Shown here: one piece after another, positions 25,269 through 32,571 of the stretch
How the letters are laid out: each line of letters begins with the position of its first letter
How positions within the stretch are numbered: position 1 is the first letter of the stretch
NCBI GenBank assembly: GCA_937877625.1
Contig: CALFJG010000024.1
Location: 1-50,663, forward strand
From: an uncultured Prevotellaceae bacterium
GTDB taxonomy: Bacteria; Bacteroidota; Bacteroidia; Bacteroidales; Bacteroidaceae
Reading direction: 5' to 3'
Length of the DNA stretch: 50,663 nucleotides
Notes under the pieces: model-generated
The model's input: the letters and a program-made list of their open reading frames with translations, nothing else
What the model was told of the DNA's origin: nothing
Database searches by the model: none
Program-made: the position numbers and the translations under genes

Positions 25269-25936
25269 TTTGATGGGTTGGCTTGTCGGTTTCTGAGATA
25301 CTTTTCTAATCCTTCTCTGCGCAGTTTGCACGCGGGGCACTCACCGCAGCCGTCACCTACGATGCCGCGGTAGCAAGTTAGTGTGCGATAACGTACGAGG
25401 TTGAACACTCCGAGCTCGTCGGCCAGAGCCCACGTCTCGGCTTTGTCTTTCCACATCAGTGGTGTGTGGATGCGAAACGTCTCGTCCATCGCCAGGTTTA
25501 GCGTCACGTTGAGCGAGTGGATAAAGGTGTCGCGGCAGTCGGGATAACCGCTGAAGTCGGTCTGCCCAACGCCTGTCACGATGTCGAAGATGCCGCGCTC
25601 GCGAGCAAATACCGCTGCGATGCTGAGGAAGAAGAGGTTGCGCCCGGGTACGAACGTGTTCGGCAACCCATCGGCGGGTTTCTCGGCATCCATAGGGATG
25701 CTCTTGTCGGTGAGGGAGTTGCTGCCCAGTGTGCCTATCAGTGGCACATTGAGCGAGAAGAATGGTACGTTGGCTTCCGCACAAATGTCGTGGGCTATCT
25801 GCACCTCACTTTCGTGTTGCTGACCATAGCGGAAAGAAAGGGCACTGACTTGCTGAAAATGTTTTTTTGCCCAAAAAAGACAAGTCGTAGAATCTTGCCC
25901 GCCGCTCAGCACAACAAGTGCCTTTCGTGCGTACAT
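25265..25936 (-). CDS. queC: 7-cyano-7-deazaguanine synthase
   Basis: Makes preQ0 from 7-carboxy-7-deazaguanine with ATP and ammonia. 223 residues. PP-loop ALVVLSGGQDSTTCLFWA near the N terminus, SFRYGQQHESE, then TFVPGRNLFFLSIA, and the zinc site CGECPACKLRREGLE (with an upstream Cys in LTCYRG). First gene of a queC-queF operon. The bases just before the ATG can fold as a preQ1-I-type pseudoknot, which would repress translation when preQ1 is plentiful. queD and queE are not in this window. Confidence 0.97.
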   Translation of the reverse strand: MYARKALVVLSGGQDSTTCLFWAKKHFQQVSALSFRYGQQHESEVQIAHDICAEANVPFFSLNVPLIGTLGSNSLTDKSIPMDAEKPADGLPNTFVPGRNLFFLSIAAVFARERGIFDIVTGVGQTDFSGYPDCRDTFIHSLNVTLNLAMDETFRIHTPLMWKDKAETWALADELGVFNLVRYRTLTCYRGIVGDGCGECPACKLRREGLEKYLRNRQANPSK

Positions 25937-25943
25937 TATTTTT

Positions 25944-25978
25944 CTTGTTTTTTACGAGGTTTAACAAGCACTCGGAAC
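25944..25978 (-). promoter_or_regulatory. Candidate preQ1-I riboswitch in the queC leader
   Basis: On the minus strand, stem P1 is CGAG (25974-25971) with CTCG (25958-25955). The loop between holds CUUG, which can pair with CAAG (25947-25944) in the A-rich tail UAAAAAACAAG: an H-type pseudoknot. A cytosine stands immediately 5' of the 3' strand of P1, where preQ1-I aptamers recognise the ligand, and the tail is A-rich as in that class. The pseudoknot ends seven bases before the queC ATG, so ligand binding would hide the ribosome-entry region. P1 has four pairs where five are usual. Confidence 0.6.
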
Positions 25979-25982
25979 GTTG

Positions 25983-26037
25983 AGTATTAAACATTGGCTG
26001 TGCATAGAAGCCTATGTTACAGCCAATGTTTAATACT
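25983..26037. repeat. Perfect 19-bp inverted repeat
   Basis: Arms 25983-26001 and 26019-26037 (AGTATTAAACATTGGCTGT) are exact complements. The 17-base loop carries a nested CATAG/CTATG stem. No T-run follows, so it is not a classic terminator; on the minus strand it lies directly upstream of the preQ1-like fold. Confidence 0.85.
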
Positions 26038-26040
26038 TAA

Positions 26041-26222
26041 GGTGGGTTCTATTAATTTCCACGGTAAAGTTTGACATTGATGGGGCTTTAGCCGTTTGTC
26101 ATCTTTTGCTTCCTGCTGCAAGTTTCATCGGTCGTGTAGCCCGCTACACGCTCTCTTCAACTGATAGGCTGAAAGCAAAAATAGCTCAGAAGTCTGACAA
26201 TGCGAATGAATGGAACCCGCCT
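26041..26222. repeat. Palindromic element with GGTGGGTTCTAT-type ends
   Basis: The 5' end GGTGGGTTCTATTAATTTC and the reverse complement of the 3' end, GGCGGGTTCCATTCATTCG, match at most positions. An 8-bp palindrome (CGTGTAGC/GCTACACG, 26133-26150) sits inside. A shorter element with the same end sequence lies at 43033-43092. Together they look like a small non-coding repeat family, MITE-like or REP-like. Confidence 0.55.
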
Positions 26223-26284
26223 CAACGTTCAGTGTTTTTTCTTCTTGAGACTACTTGAACAAATCTTCAAGTTGACTCCTTTCT

Positions 26285-26680
26285 TTATTTTTGCTTGAGC
26301 AGGTCGCGTATCTCTGTCAGCAATTTCTCTTCTGCCGACGGTTCTGCGGGAGCTTCGGGGGCGGGCTCTTCTTTCTTGCGGTTCAACTTGTTGATGCCCT
26401 TAAGCATAAGGAAGATACAGAATGCCACGATGAGGAAGTCAACGATGTTTTGAATAAAAACGCCGTACTTCAGCACAGCGGCCTCCTCGCCCTCGCCAAT
26501 CTGCAATACCAGCGTAGTGAAGTCCACGTTGCCAGTTATCATTCCAACGAGAGGCATAAGCACGTCGTCCACCAGTGAACTAACGATTTTTCCAAACGCA
26601 CCGCCGATGATTACACCGACAGCCATGTCCATCACGTTGCCTTTCATGGCAAACTCTTTGAATTCTTTGATAAATCCCAT
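26285..26680 (-). CDS. mscL: Large-conductance mechanosensitive channel
   Basis: Opens under membrane tension to release solutes in hypo-osmotic shock; homopentamer in the inner membrane. 131 residues. The amphipathic N-terminal helix MGFIKEFKEFAMKGNVMDMA leads into TM1 (VGVIIGGAFGKIVSSLVDDVLMP), whose Gly-rich start lines the gate. TM2 is NIVDFLIVAFCIFLML, and a charged cytosolic helix (EKLLTEIRDLLKQK) ends the protein. Length and layout are normal. It is divergent from gap. Confidence 0.97.
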   Translation of the reverse strand: MGFIKEFKEFAMKGNVMDMAVGVIIGGAFGKIVSSLVDDVLMPLVGMITGNVDFTTLVLQIGEGEEAAVLKYGVFIQNIVDFLIVAFCIFLMLKGINKLNRKKEEPAPEAPAEPSAEEKLLTEIRDLLKQK

Positions 26681-26821
26681 AATAGTGTATAGTTGTTGTT
26701 GTTCGTGCTAAATCTGTTTGAGCAAGGTTGAAATTGCATTTTTTGCTTATCAAAACGTGCAAAAAGTATATGGGGAACAACATTTTGCGCTCTTGTTGCT
26801 GCAAAATTATGAAGAAAAACG

Positions 26822-26829
26822 TATTTTTG
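26822..26829 (+). promoter_or_regulatory. Candidate -7 box for gap
   Basis: TATTTTTG, 86 bases before the gap ATG. It supports the ATG at 26916 over the upstream extension of the frame. Confidence 0.4.
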
Positions 26830-26915
26830 CCACGCTTGCAAGGAAAACTTTGTTTGTAAGCGTTTATTTAGGCGTTTTTATTTATCATTCCTTTTTTACA
26901 ACACACAAAAATCTT

Positions 26916-27941
26916 ATGACAAAAGTTGCTATCAATGGCTTTGGCCGCATTGGCCGCCTGGCATTCCGTCAGATGTTTGAAGCTGACGGCTACGAAGTTG
27001 TTGCAATCAACGACTTGACAAGCCCCAAGATGCTTGCTCACCTTTTGAAGTACGACACCGCACAGGGCGGTTTCTGCGGAAAGTTCGGCGAGAACAAACA
27101 CACCGTGGAGGCTGGTGAAGATTTTATTGTCGTGGACGGCAAGAAGATCACCATCTATGCAAAACCCAATGCAGCCGAGCTGCCCTGGGGCGAACTTGAC
27201 GTAGATGTTGTGCTTGAGTGCACGGGCTTCTATACCTCAAAGGAAAAGGCCTCTGCTCACCTGACGGCTGGTGCTAAGAAAGTGGTTATCTCCGCTCCTG
27301 CTGGCAACGACCTTCCCACGATTGTTTACAACGTGAACCACACGACGCTGACTCCTGCCGACACGGTTATCTCCGCTGCTTCTTGCACGACAAACTGCTT
27401 GGCACCTATGACGAAAGCACTTAACGATTTCGCCCCCATCCAGAGCGGTATTATGACGACGGTTCACGCTTACACCGGCGACCAAATGATTCTCGACGGC
27501 CCGCAGCGTAAGGGTGACGTACAACGCGCACGCGCCGGTGCCCAGAACATCGTTCCTAACTCCACGGGTGCTGCAAAGGCTATTGGCCTGGTTATTCCTG
27601 AGCTCAACGGCAAACTGATTGGTGCTGCCCAGCGCGTTCCCACGCCCACAGGCTCCACCACCATCCTCCACGCCGTAGTGAAAGGCGAGGTTACTGTCGA
27701 AGGCATTAACGCCGCTATGAAGGCTGCTACCAACGAATCGTTTGGCTACACCGAGGAGAAACTCGTTTCGAGCGACATCATCGGTATGCGCTTCGGCTCG
27801 CTCTTCGATGCCAACCAGACGATGGTTAGCAAGATTGGCGATGGCAACTCGCTCGTTCAGGTTGTGGCTTGGTACGACAACGAAAACAGCTACACGAGCC
27901 AGATGGTACGCACCATCAAGTATCTCGCTGAGCTGAAATAA
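26916..27941 (+). CDS. gap: Glyceraldehyde-3-phosphate dehydrogenase, type I
   Basis: NAD-dependent oxidation and phosphorylation of glyceraldehyde-3-phosphate in glycolysis. 341 residues from MTKVAINGFGRIGRLAFRQM, which contains the NAD-binding motif. The catalytic cysteine is in SAASCTTNCLAPM, the partner histidine in TVHAYTGDQ, and ARAGAQNIVPNSTGAA lines the phosphate site. The C terminus WYDNENSYTSQMVRTI is typical. A frame open to 26718 adds 66 residues spanning the promoter and is rejected. A strong terminator follows. Confidence 0.98.
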   Translation: MTKVAINGFGRIGRLAFRQMFEADGYEVVAINDLTSPKMLAHLLKYDTAQGGFCGKFGENKHTVEAGEDFIVVDGKKITIYAKPNAAELPWGELDVDVVLECTGFYTSKEKASAHLTAGAKKVVISAPAGNDLPTIVYNVNHTTLTPADTVISAASCTTNCLAPMTKALNDFAPIQSGIMTTVHAYTGDQMILDGPQRKGDVQRARAGAQNIVPNSTGAAKAIGLVIPELNGKLIGAAQRVPTPTGSTTILHAVVKGEVTVEGINAAMKAATNESFGYTEEKLVSSDIIGMRFGSLFDANQTMVSKIGDGNSLVQVVAWYDNENSYTSQMVRTIKYLAELK

Positions 27942-27969
27942 GCCGTATTTACCACAAGTCAAAGAAAGA

Positions 27970-28005
27970 AGTCGCTTGACTCTCACGAGTTGAGCGACTT
28001 TTTTC
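27970..28005 (+). terminator. Intrinsic terminator of gap
   Basis: AGTCGCTTGACTC (27970-27982) pairs with GAGTTGAGCGACT (27987-27999) with two wobble pairs and a 4-base loop, then a T6 run. It stands 28 bases past the gap stop and between convergent gap and marC. Confidence 0.9.
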
Positions 28006-28077
28006 TATATCTTGCTGCACAAGAGTGTTATTGATGCGGCTTTATGTGAGGCTTTTGGGGGAGTGAGGGAGCTTCCG

Positions 28078-28686
28078 TCAGCACAAGTTCTGAATAAGGG
28101 TGGCAATGTTGGTGGTGAAGAGTTTTACGGCAATGGCCATAAGGATGACACCGAAGAATTTGCGGAGCACATAGATAGCTGTGCGACTCACGATACGCTC
28201 CACGCGGTCGGCACCCTTGATAACGAAGTAAACAAAAACCATATTAAGCATCAGGCCGCCCATAATGTTCACACTGGCATACTCGGCTTTAAGCGAGAGT
28301 AGGGTAGTGAAAGAGCCTGCACCCGCTATCAGGGGAAAGACTACGGGAATGAGTGTGGCTTCCTTTAGCGGCCCGCTGTATTTGAAGATTTCTATGTCGA
28401 GCAACATCTCAAGAGCGAGCAAGAAGATAATTAGCGAGCCGGCCACGGCAAAACTTTGGATATCCACGCTGAAGAGGCGTAGCACGGCATCGCCTGCGTA
28501 GTAGAACGTCACGAGCAGAATGGTGCTGATGATTGTGGCGCGGAACGCATTGGTGGGCCGTCCCTTGTTTTTCAAACTGATAAAGATAGGCGTGGAACCC
28601 AGCACGTCGATGATGGCAAAGAGTACGATGAATGCACTCGCCATTTGTTGCAAACTTAGTCGGGAGAGGATATATTCTATGTTCAT
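28078..28686 (-). CDS. MarC-family integral membrane protein
   Basis: 202 residues with about six membrane helices. ALFAIIDVLGSTPIFISL-like start (FIVLFAIIDVLGSTPIFISL), then STILLVTFYYAGDAVLRLF, SFAVAGSLIIFLLALEML, PVVFPLIAGAGSFTTLLSL and the last helix FGVILMAIAVKLF. The Pro-Leu-x-AGAG segment is the MarC signature. E. coli MarC was once tied to multiple antibiotic resistance but that has not held up; function is unknown. It starts 44 bases after the small basic protein gene. Confidence 0.92.
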   Translation of the reverse strand: MNIEYILSRLSLQQMASAFIVLFAIIDVLGSTPIFISLKNKGRPTNAFRATIISTILLVTFYYAGDAVLRLFSVDIQSFAVAGSLIIFLLALEMLLDIEIFKYSGPLKEATLIPVVFPLIAGAGSFTTLLSLKAEYASVNIMGGLMLNMVFVYFVIKGADRVERIVSRTAIYVLRKFFGVILMAIAVKLFTTNIATLIQNLC

Positions 28687-28730
28687 AGGTAGAAGTCCCT
28701 TATTATTTAAGGAGTGTTTGCGCCGAATAT

Positions 28731-28955
28731 CTATCGCGTCTTATTTGCGCGCCGATTTGCTCGCTTAGCCCGTGCTTGTCGTATGGCGGCTTTCTTTTTT
28801 GCCGAGGCAGAACCGTGTGCACCGGTGATATAGGCTTTCTTCTTGGCTTTTGTCTTGGTGCGCTTCTTGTCGTCGGTGGGTTCTGTGGTGCAACGATGGA
28901 ACACTATGCCGCCTTGTATGGCTTGGCTCACTTCTTTGCGGCTGGCTTTTCTCAT
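28731..28955 (-). CDS. Small, very basic hypothetical protein
   Basis: 74 residues, with Lys, Arg and Ala making up about half. The middle reads KKRTKTKAKKKAYITGAHG and the end AIRQARAKRANRRANKTR. No signal peptide or membrane segment. It starts 15 bases after the AICAR formyltransferase stop and ends before marC in the same direction, so it sits naturally in an operon. Composition suggests nucleic-acid contact, much like ribosome-associated small proteins, but no family is recognised and it could be a chance frame. Confidence 0.5.
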   Translation of the reverse strand: MRKASRKEVSQAIQGGIVFHRCTTEPTDDKKRTKTKAKKKAYITGAHGSASAKKKAAIRQARAKRANRRANKTR

Positions 28956-28970
28956 AGGGAAGGGTGTGGC

Positions 28971-30155
28971 TTAATGGTGGAACAGCCGCACACCGATAAA
29001 AGCCATGGCGATGCCGTATTTGTTGCAGGTGGCGATGACGTGGTCGTCGCGTACGCTGCCGCCGGCTTGCGCTACATATTTCACACCGCTCTTATGTGCG
29101 CGCTCTATGTTGTCGCCAAAGGGGAAGAAAGCATCGCTGCCAAGGCATACGCTGCTTTGTTTAGAGAGCCACTCGCGCTTTTCTTGTTCGCTTAGTGGCT
29201 CGGGCTTCGTGGTAAAGAACTGTTGCCACGTGTTTTCGGCGAGTACATCTTCGGGTGTGCGTCCGAGATAGGTGTCGATAGCGTTGTCGCGGTCGGCACG
29301 GCGTATGCCGTCGAGGAAAGGCAGGGCGAGTACACGCGGGTGTTGTCTGAGGTGCCATAGGTCGGCTTTGTCGCCCGCCAGACGTGTGCAGTGGATACGG
29401 CTTTGCTGCCCGGCACCTATTCCTATGGCTTGCCCGTCTTTAGCGTAGCAAACGCTGTTGCTCTGTGTGTACTTGAGTGTGACGAGAGCTATTTTGAGGT
29501 CGCGCAGGGCTTCGGCGGGCATTGTCTTTGCCTCGGTGGGTATGTTGCCGAAGAGGGTGTCGTCGGAGAGGTCTATCTCGTTGCGTGCCTGGCTGAAGCT
29601 GACGCCAAATACTTGCTTCTGCTCTATGGTGGCGGGCTTGTAGTCGGTGTCCATCCGCAGTACGCAGTAGGTGCCTTTTCGTTTGGCACGCAGTATTTCC
29701 AGGGCTTCGGGGGTATAGTCGGGGGCGATGATGCCGTCGCTCACCTCGCGTTTCAGGATAAGTGCTGTGTCAAGGTCGCATGTGTGGCTCAGCGCAACAA
29801 AGTCGCCGTAACTCGACATACGGTCGGCTCCGCGTGCACGGGCATAAGCCGTGGCGATGGGCGAGAGGGGTTGTGGCAGGTCGTCAACGAAGTAGATTTT
29901 TCGTAGCGTGTCGCTTAGTGGCAATGCTACGGCAGCCCCGGCGGGCGAAACGTGTTTGAACGATGCCGCAGCGGGCAGGCCGGTGGCGTATGTTAGTTCG
30001 CGGACGAGTTGCCAGGCGTTGAGTGCATCGAGCAGGTTGATGTATCCTGGACGTCCCGCGAGTACTTCAAACGGCAGTTCGCTGCCGGTGTCCATAAAGA
30101 CACTTGCGGGTTGCTGATTGGGGTTGCAGCCATACTTTAGCGCAAGGGTTTTCAT
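28971..30155 (-). CDS. Lone AICAR formyltransferase (PurH C-terminal type)
   Basis: Transfers a formyl group to AICAR in the ninth step of purine synthesis. 394 residues, holding only the AICARFT domain; the IMP cyclohydrolase half of bifunctional PurH is absent. The catalytic Lys-His pair lies in AASFKHVSPAGAAVA and the conserved Asp in CLGSDAFFPFGDNIERA; RDLKIALVTLKYTQSNS and GIGAGQQSRIHCTRLAG are family segments. Stand-alone versions of this length are common in Bacteroidales, usually beside a separate full-length PurH elsewhere. Leads an apparent operon with the small basic protein gene and marC. Confidence 0.9.
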   Translation of the reverse strand: MKTLALKYGCNPNQQPASVFMDTGSELPFEVLAGRPGYINLLDALNAWQLVRELTYATGLPAAASFKHVSPAGAAVALPLSDTLRKIYFVDDLPQPLSPIATAYARARGADRMSSYGDFVALSHTCDLDTALILKREVSDGIIAPDYTPEALEILRAKRKGTYCVLRMDTDYKPATIEQKQVFGVSFSQARNEIDLSDDTLFGNIPTEAKTMPAEALRDLKIALVTLKYTQSNSVCYAKDGQAIGIGAGQQSRIHCTRLAGDKADLWHLRQHPRVLALPFLDGIRRADRDNAIDTYLGRTPEDVLAENTWQQFFTTKPEPLSEQEKREWLSKQSSVCLGSDAFFPFGDNIERAHKSGVKYVAQAGGSVRDDHVIATCNKYGIAMAFIGVRLFHH

Positions 30156-30205
30156 AGCGATTGGTATAGGTGTTTGGGTATGTCTGTAGCGTTGAAATCG
30201 CGGTG

Positions 30206-30213
30206 CAAATTTA
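30206..30213 (-). promoter_or_regulatory. Candidate -7 box for the AICAR formyltransferase gene
   Basis: TAAATTTG on the minus strand, 50 bases before the ATG at 30155. Confidence 0.4.
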
Positions 30214-30329
30214 CCTTTTTTCTTTCAGGCAGTGAAATTTTCGGCATCCGAACGTTGTGCCTCCCCGGGCGTGCGTTTCCTGGTGTGGTTGTGCGTGTCG
30301 GTCGTTTGCAACCGTTCTGTGGTTCTTTC

Positions 30330-31418
30330 TTATAGGTAGTTTTTGTACCATCGCCAGACGAATTGCCAGATGCGAAAGACAGGGTGCCAAAGCACCTCGG
30401 AGGGATAGTGCGTGATGAAATGCGCGTTGCGTTGTTGCTTGCGCAGAAAGCGGCGCAGGTGGGTGTCGCCTTGTTGTTCTTGCGCGAAGCGTGTGTCGTA
30501 GCGTCCGAAGTTTCCGGCTTGCATTATTTCGTTGATGAGGAAACGCCCCTCTTTCTCGTTGGGCGGGAAGAGCATTTTCTCTTTCTCTAAGCCGAAGAGT
30601 TCGTGCAGGGCGTACATTAGTCCGCGCATAAAATGTTGTAGCCCGAGGCTTGTGAGGATTTGTATGCTTTCGTCTCGTTCTTCATTGGTGGCCTCGTCGG
30701 TTTGTAGCACGTAGTAGTAGTCTAAGAGTTGGCGCAGTCCGATGCCTTCGTCGAGTAGGTGTCGAAAGATGTGCAAGGCGATGAATACGCGGTTAAAGGC
30801 TGGCGTGCTGATGCTTATGTTTCCGGCATTTTCGGGCAGCGCGGCCACGTTTTGTGTCTCGCCCGCCCACATTTTGCGAAACCATCGTTGCAGTCGTCGG
30901 TTGGCAAAGGGGTTATACATCCACGAGGGTGTGAAGTGGGCTTCCACGCTCACTTTTTTGAACACGGGTAAGTCCATGTGGTGGTACACCACGCTTACTC
31001 GTGGGAAGAATGTGCGAATATAGCTTACGATTTTCTCTCTCCCGCCCGACATCCACAGGTCTATATCGCCCGCCGTGCGTGTCAGCGGCTCGGGATAGCA
31101 GAGGCTGATGCCCTGTCCTTTGAGCAGTACGCACGTGAAGTCGTCTCGCTTCAGCCGTTCTGTCAGTAGCACGGCGCATTTGTTGAGGCGGCGGCTGTTT
31201 TGCTTGGTGCGCTCTGCGGCGGCGAGCCAGGTGAACATCGTTTCGGTGTCGGGCTGCTGAGAGGGTGGGAGGCGTTTTATGCCTTCCATCAATATGCCGG
31301 TGATGGTTTGTTTCTTCGCCGTTTCGAGCAGGGCGAGCCATGCCGCTTCGTCAAGTGGTGTGTCAAGACACGCGGTGCGTCCTATTGCTACGCGAAGAAG
31401 TTGGATAAGGGGAAGCAT
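30330..31418 (-). CDS. Nucleotidyltransferase-fold protein (PF14907 type), copy 1
   Basis: 362 residues. The nucleotidyltransferase core is seen near residue 100: CVLLKGQGISLCYPEPLTR, then AGDIDLWMSGG, whose DID carries the metal-binding aspartates. Later segments are VYHHMDLPVFKKVSVEAHFT and GIGLRQLLDYYYVLQT. The family is frequent in surface-polysaccharide loci; its chemistry is not established. The protein is clearly paralogous to the product of the gene at 34905-35984, sharing KGQG, CYP/LYP, GDID, EAHFTPSW and GIGLRQ-LDYYYVL. A repeat copy lies between it and the epimerase gene. Confidence 0.85.
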   Translation of the reverse strand: MLPLIQLLRVAIGRTACLDTPLDEAAWLALLETAKKQTITGILMEGIKRLPPSQQPDTETMFTWLAAAERTKQNSRRLNKCAVLLTERLKRDDFTCVLLKGQGISLCYPEPLTRTAGDIDLWMSGGREKIVSYIRTFFPRVSVVYHHMDLPVFKKVSVEAHFTPSWMYNPFANRRLQRWFRKMWAGETQNVAALPENAGNISISTPAFNRVFIALHIFRHLLDEGIGLRQLLDYYYVLQTDEATNEERDESIQILTSLGLQHFMRGLMYALHELFGLEKEKMLFPPNEKEGRFLINEIMQAGNFGRYDTRFAQEQQGDTHLRRFLRKQQRNAHFITHYPSEVLWHPVFRIWQFVWRWYKNYL

Positions 31419-31510
31419 GAGATGAAACTGCCGGCAGCGTTTTTAGGAGTTCTGTGCTATGTCTGTGCCGTTCAAGTGTGCCGTGGGGGGTATCTGTTGT
31501 TTGATATCAT

Positions 31511-31589
31511 ACGTTTCCGACAGCCTTTTGCTTGCCGAGGAAAGGCTGAAGCAGGCCTCGCTTTGCTCTCCTATCTTAACGCAAAGGTT
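31511..31589 (-). repeat. Dispersed promoter-like repeat, copy B
   Basis: On the minus strand: CTTTGCGTTAAG, GAGAGCAAAGCGAGG, then a diverged CCTCGGCAAGCAAAAGGCTG. The -7-like box reads AACCTTTG, one base off consensus. It lies upstream of nucleotidyltransferase copy 1 in the same direction, splitting it from the epimerase gene. Confidence 0.65.
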
Positions 31590-31607
31590 TGTGTCCCAGA
31601 GACGTTC

Positions 31608-32567
31608 CTACCCAAACTCATAGCGCAACGTACGTTTCAGGGCTTCTTCTATGGGGTAGGGTGGCTGGAAGCCGGTGGCGAGGGCTTTGTGGGCCGAAAA
31701 CTGTGTTGTGGCACAGAACTTCCGTATGCGTTGTGAACTGATGGTAAGCTGTCGGCGCGTGATGAACGACAGGGCGTCGAAGGCGTAGCCGCCGAGCAGT
31801 CCGAGCCACAGGGGGAAATGTGTGGCGGGGATGTGTTTGTGTAGCGTCTCGCCGACGAGGCCGACGAGGTGGTTCATGTCGTAGTCGGGTTTGTCCACGT
31901 AGTTATATATCTGGTATGCGGCGGTTTCTTCTTGCATCAGATAGTTTACGAAAGCGGCTACATTGCCCACGTAGGCCATACTCTTGATGTTTGTGCCGCG
32001 TCCCACCATAAGGAAGCGCCCACCTTGTATTTGGTGCAACAGGTTATAGACGTTTCCGCGGTTGTCTTCGCCAAACACTACGGTGGGTCGCACCACGGTG
32101 ATGCGACACTCGGGATGGTGCTCGTGCCAGCGGTGGAGCATCTGTTCGGCCTGCCACTTGGAGCGTCCGTAGTCGTTGGTGGGACGGGGCGTGGCGGCTT
32201 CGTCGGGGCTGTCGCTGTTGTGTCCATAGACCGATACCGATGAAATAAATACCATCTTGCGCACTCCGTGTTCGCTCATTGCCTTGAGCACGTTGCTCAT
32301 TCCGTCAACGTTTGTCTCGTAGTAGCGCGAGGCGGGACGGACGTCGTCGCGGTGTTGTGCGGCCAGGAGTACTACGGTGTCGGCATGGCTTAGGGCTTCC
32401 AGCATATCGAAAAGGCGACGCACGTCGCCTTTCTTCGTAATGTCGGGATGCACTTTGCTCGGGGCAATGTCAACGTTGAGCAGGTCGGTCTCGCCTTGCG
32501 CTTTAAGCAGGTTTATTAGCCGTGTGCCAATAAACCCGCTTCCTCCAACGATTACGATTCGTGCCAT
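31608..32567 (-). CDS. NAD-dependent sugar epimerase/dehydratase (SDR family)
   Basis: 319 residues. Rossmann motif ARIVIVGGSGFIGTRL at the N terminus; ISSVSVYG with the catalytic Ser, and DYGRSKWQAEQM with the YxxxK pair. The core is an extended SDR that acts on nucleotide- or lipid-linked sugars. A hydrophobic stretch near the C terminus (PLWLGLLGGYAFDAL) may hold it at the membrane, as in epimerases of polyprenyl-linked GlcNAc. It starts 4 bases after the glycosyltransferase stop, so the two are co-translated. Confidence 0.88.
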   Translation of the reverse strand: MARIVIVGGSGFIGTRLINLLKAQGETDLLNVDIAPSKVHPDITKKGDVRRLFDMLEALSHADTVVLLAAQHRDDVRPASRYYETNVDGMSNVLKAMSEHGVRKMVFISSVSVYGHNSDSPDEAATPRPTNDYGRSKWQAEQMLHRWHEHHPECRITVVRPTVVFGEDNRGNVYNLLHQIQGGRFLMVGRGTNIKSMAYVGNVAAFVNYLMQEETAAYQIYNYVDKPDYDMNHLVGLVGETLHKHIPATHFPLWLGLLGGYAFDALSFITRRQLTISSQRIRKFCATTQFSAHKALATGFQPPYPIEEALKRTLRYEFG

Positions 32568-32571
32568 TTGG

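Larger units (their letters stand above)
25937..26284. other. 348-bp intergenic region between mscL and queC
   Basis: It holds no gene. From the queC side it contains the preQ1-like pseudoknot (25944-25978), a perfect hairpin (25983-26037), a palindromic element with ends GGTGGGTTCTATTAAT and ATGAATGGAACCCGCC (26041-26222), and a small ACTTGAA/TTCAAGT hairpin (26253-26272) that may end the mscL transcript. Confidence 0.8.

Noticed and set aside
26718..26915. N-terminal extension of the gap frame
   Set aside because: It crosses the likely promoter, is unlike GAPDH, and MTKVAINGFGRIG is the normal start.
27237..27986. A 249-codon minus-strand frame opposite gap
   Set aside because: Antisense shadow; the gap protein is full length and unambiguous.
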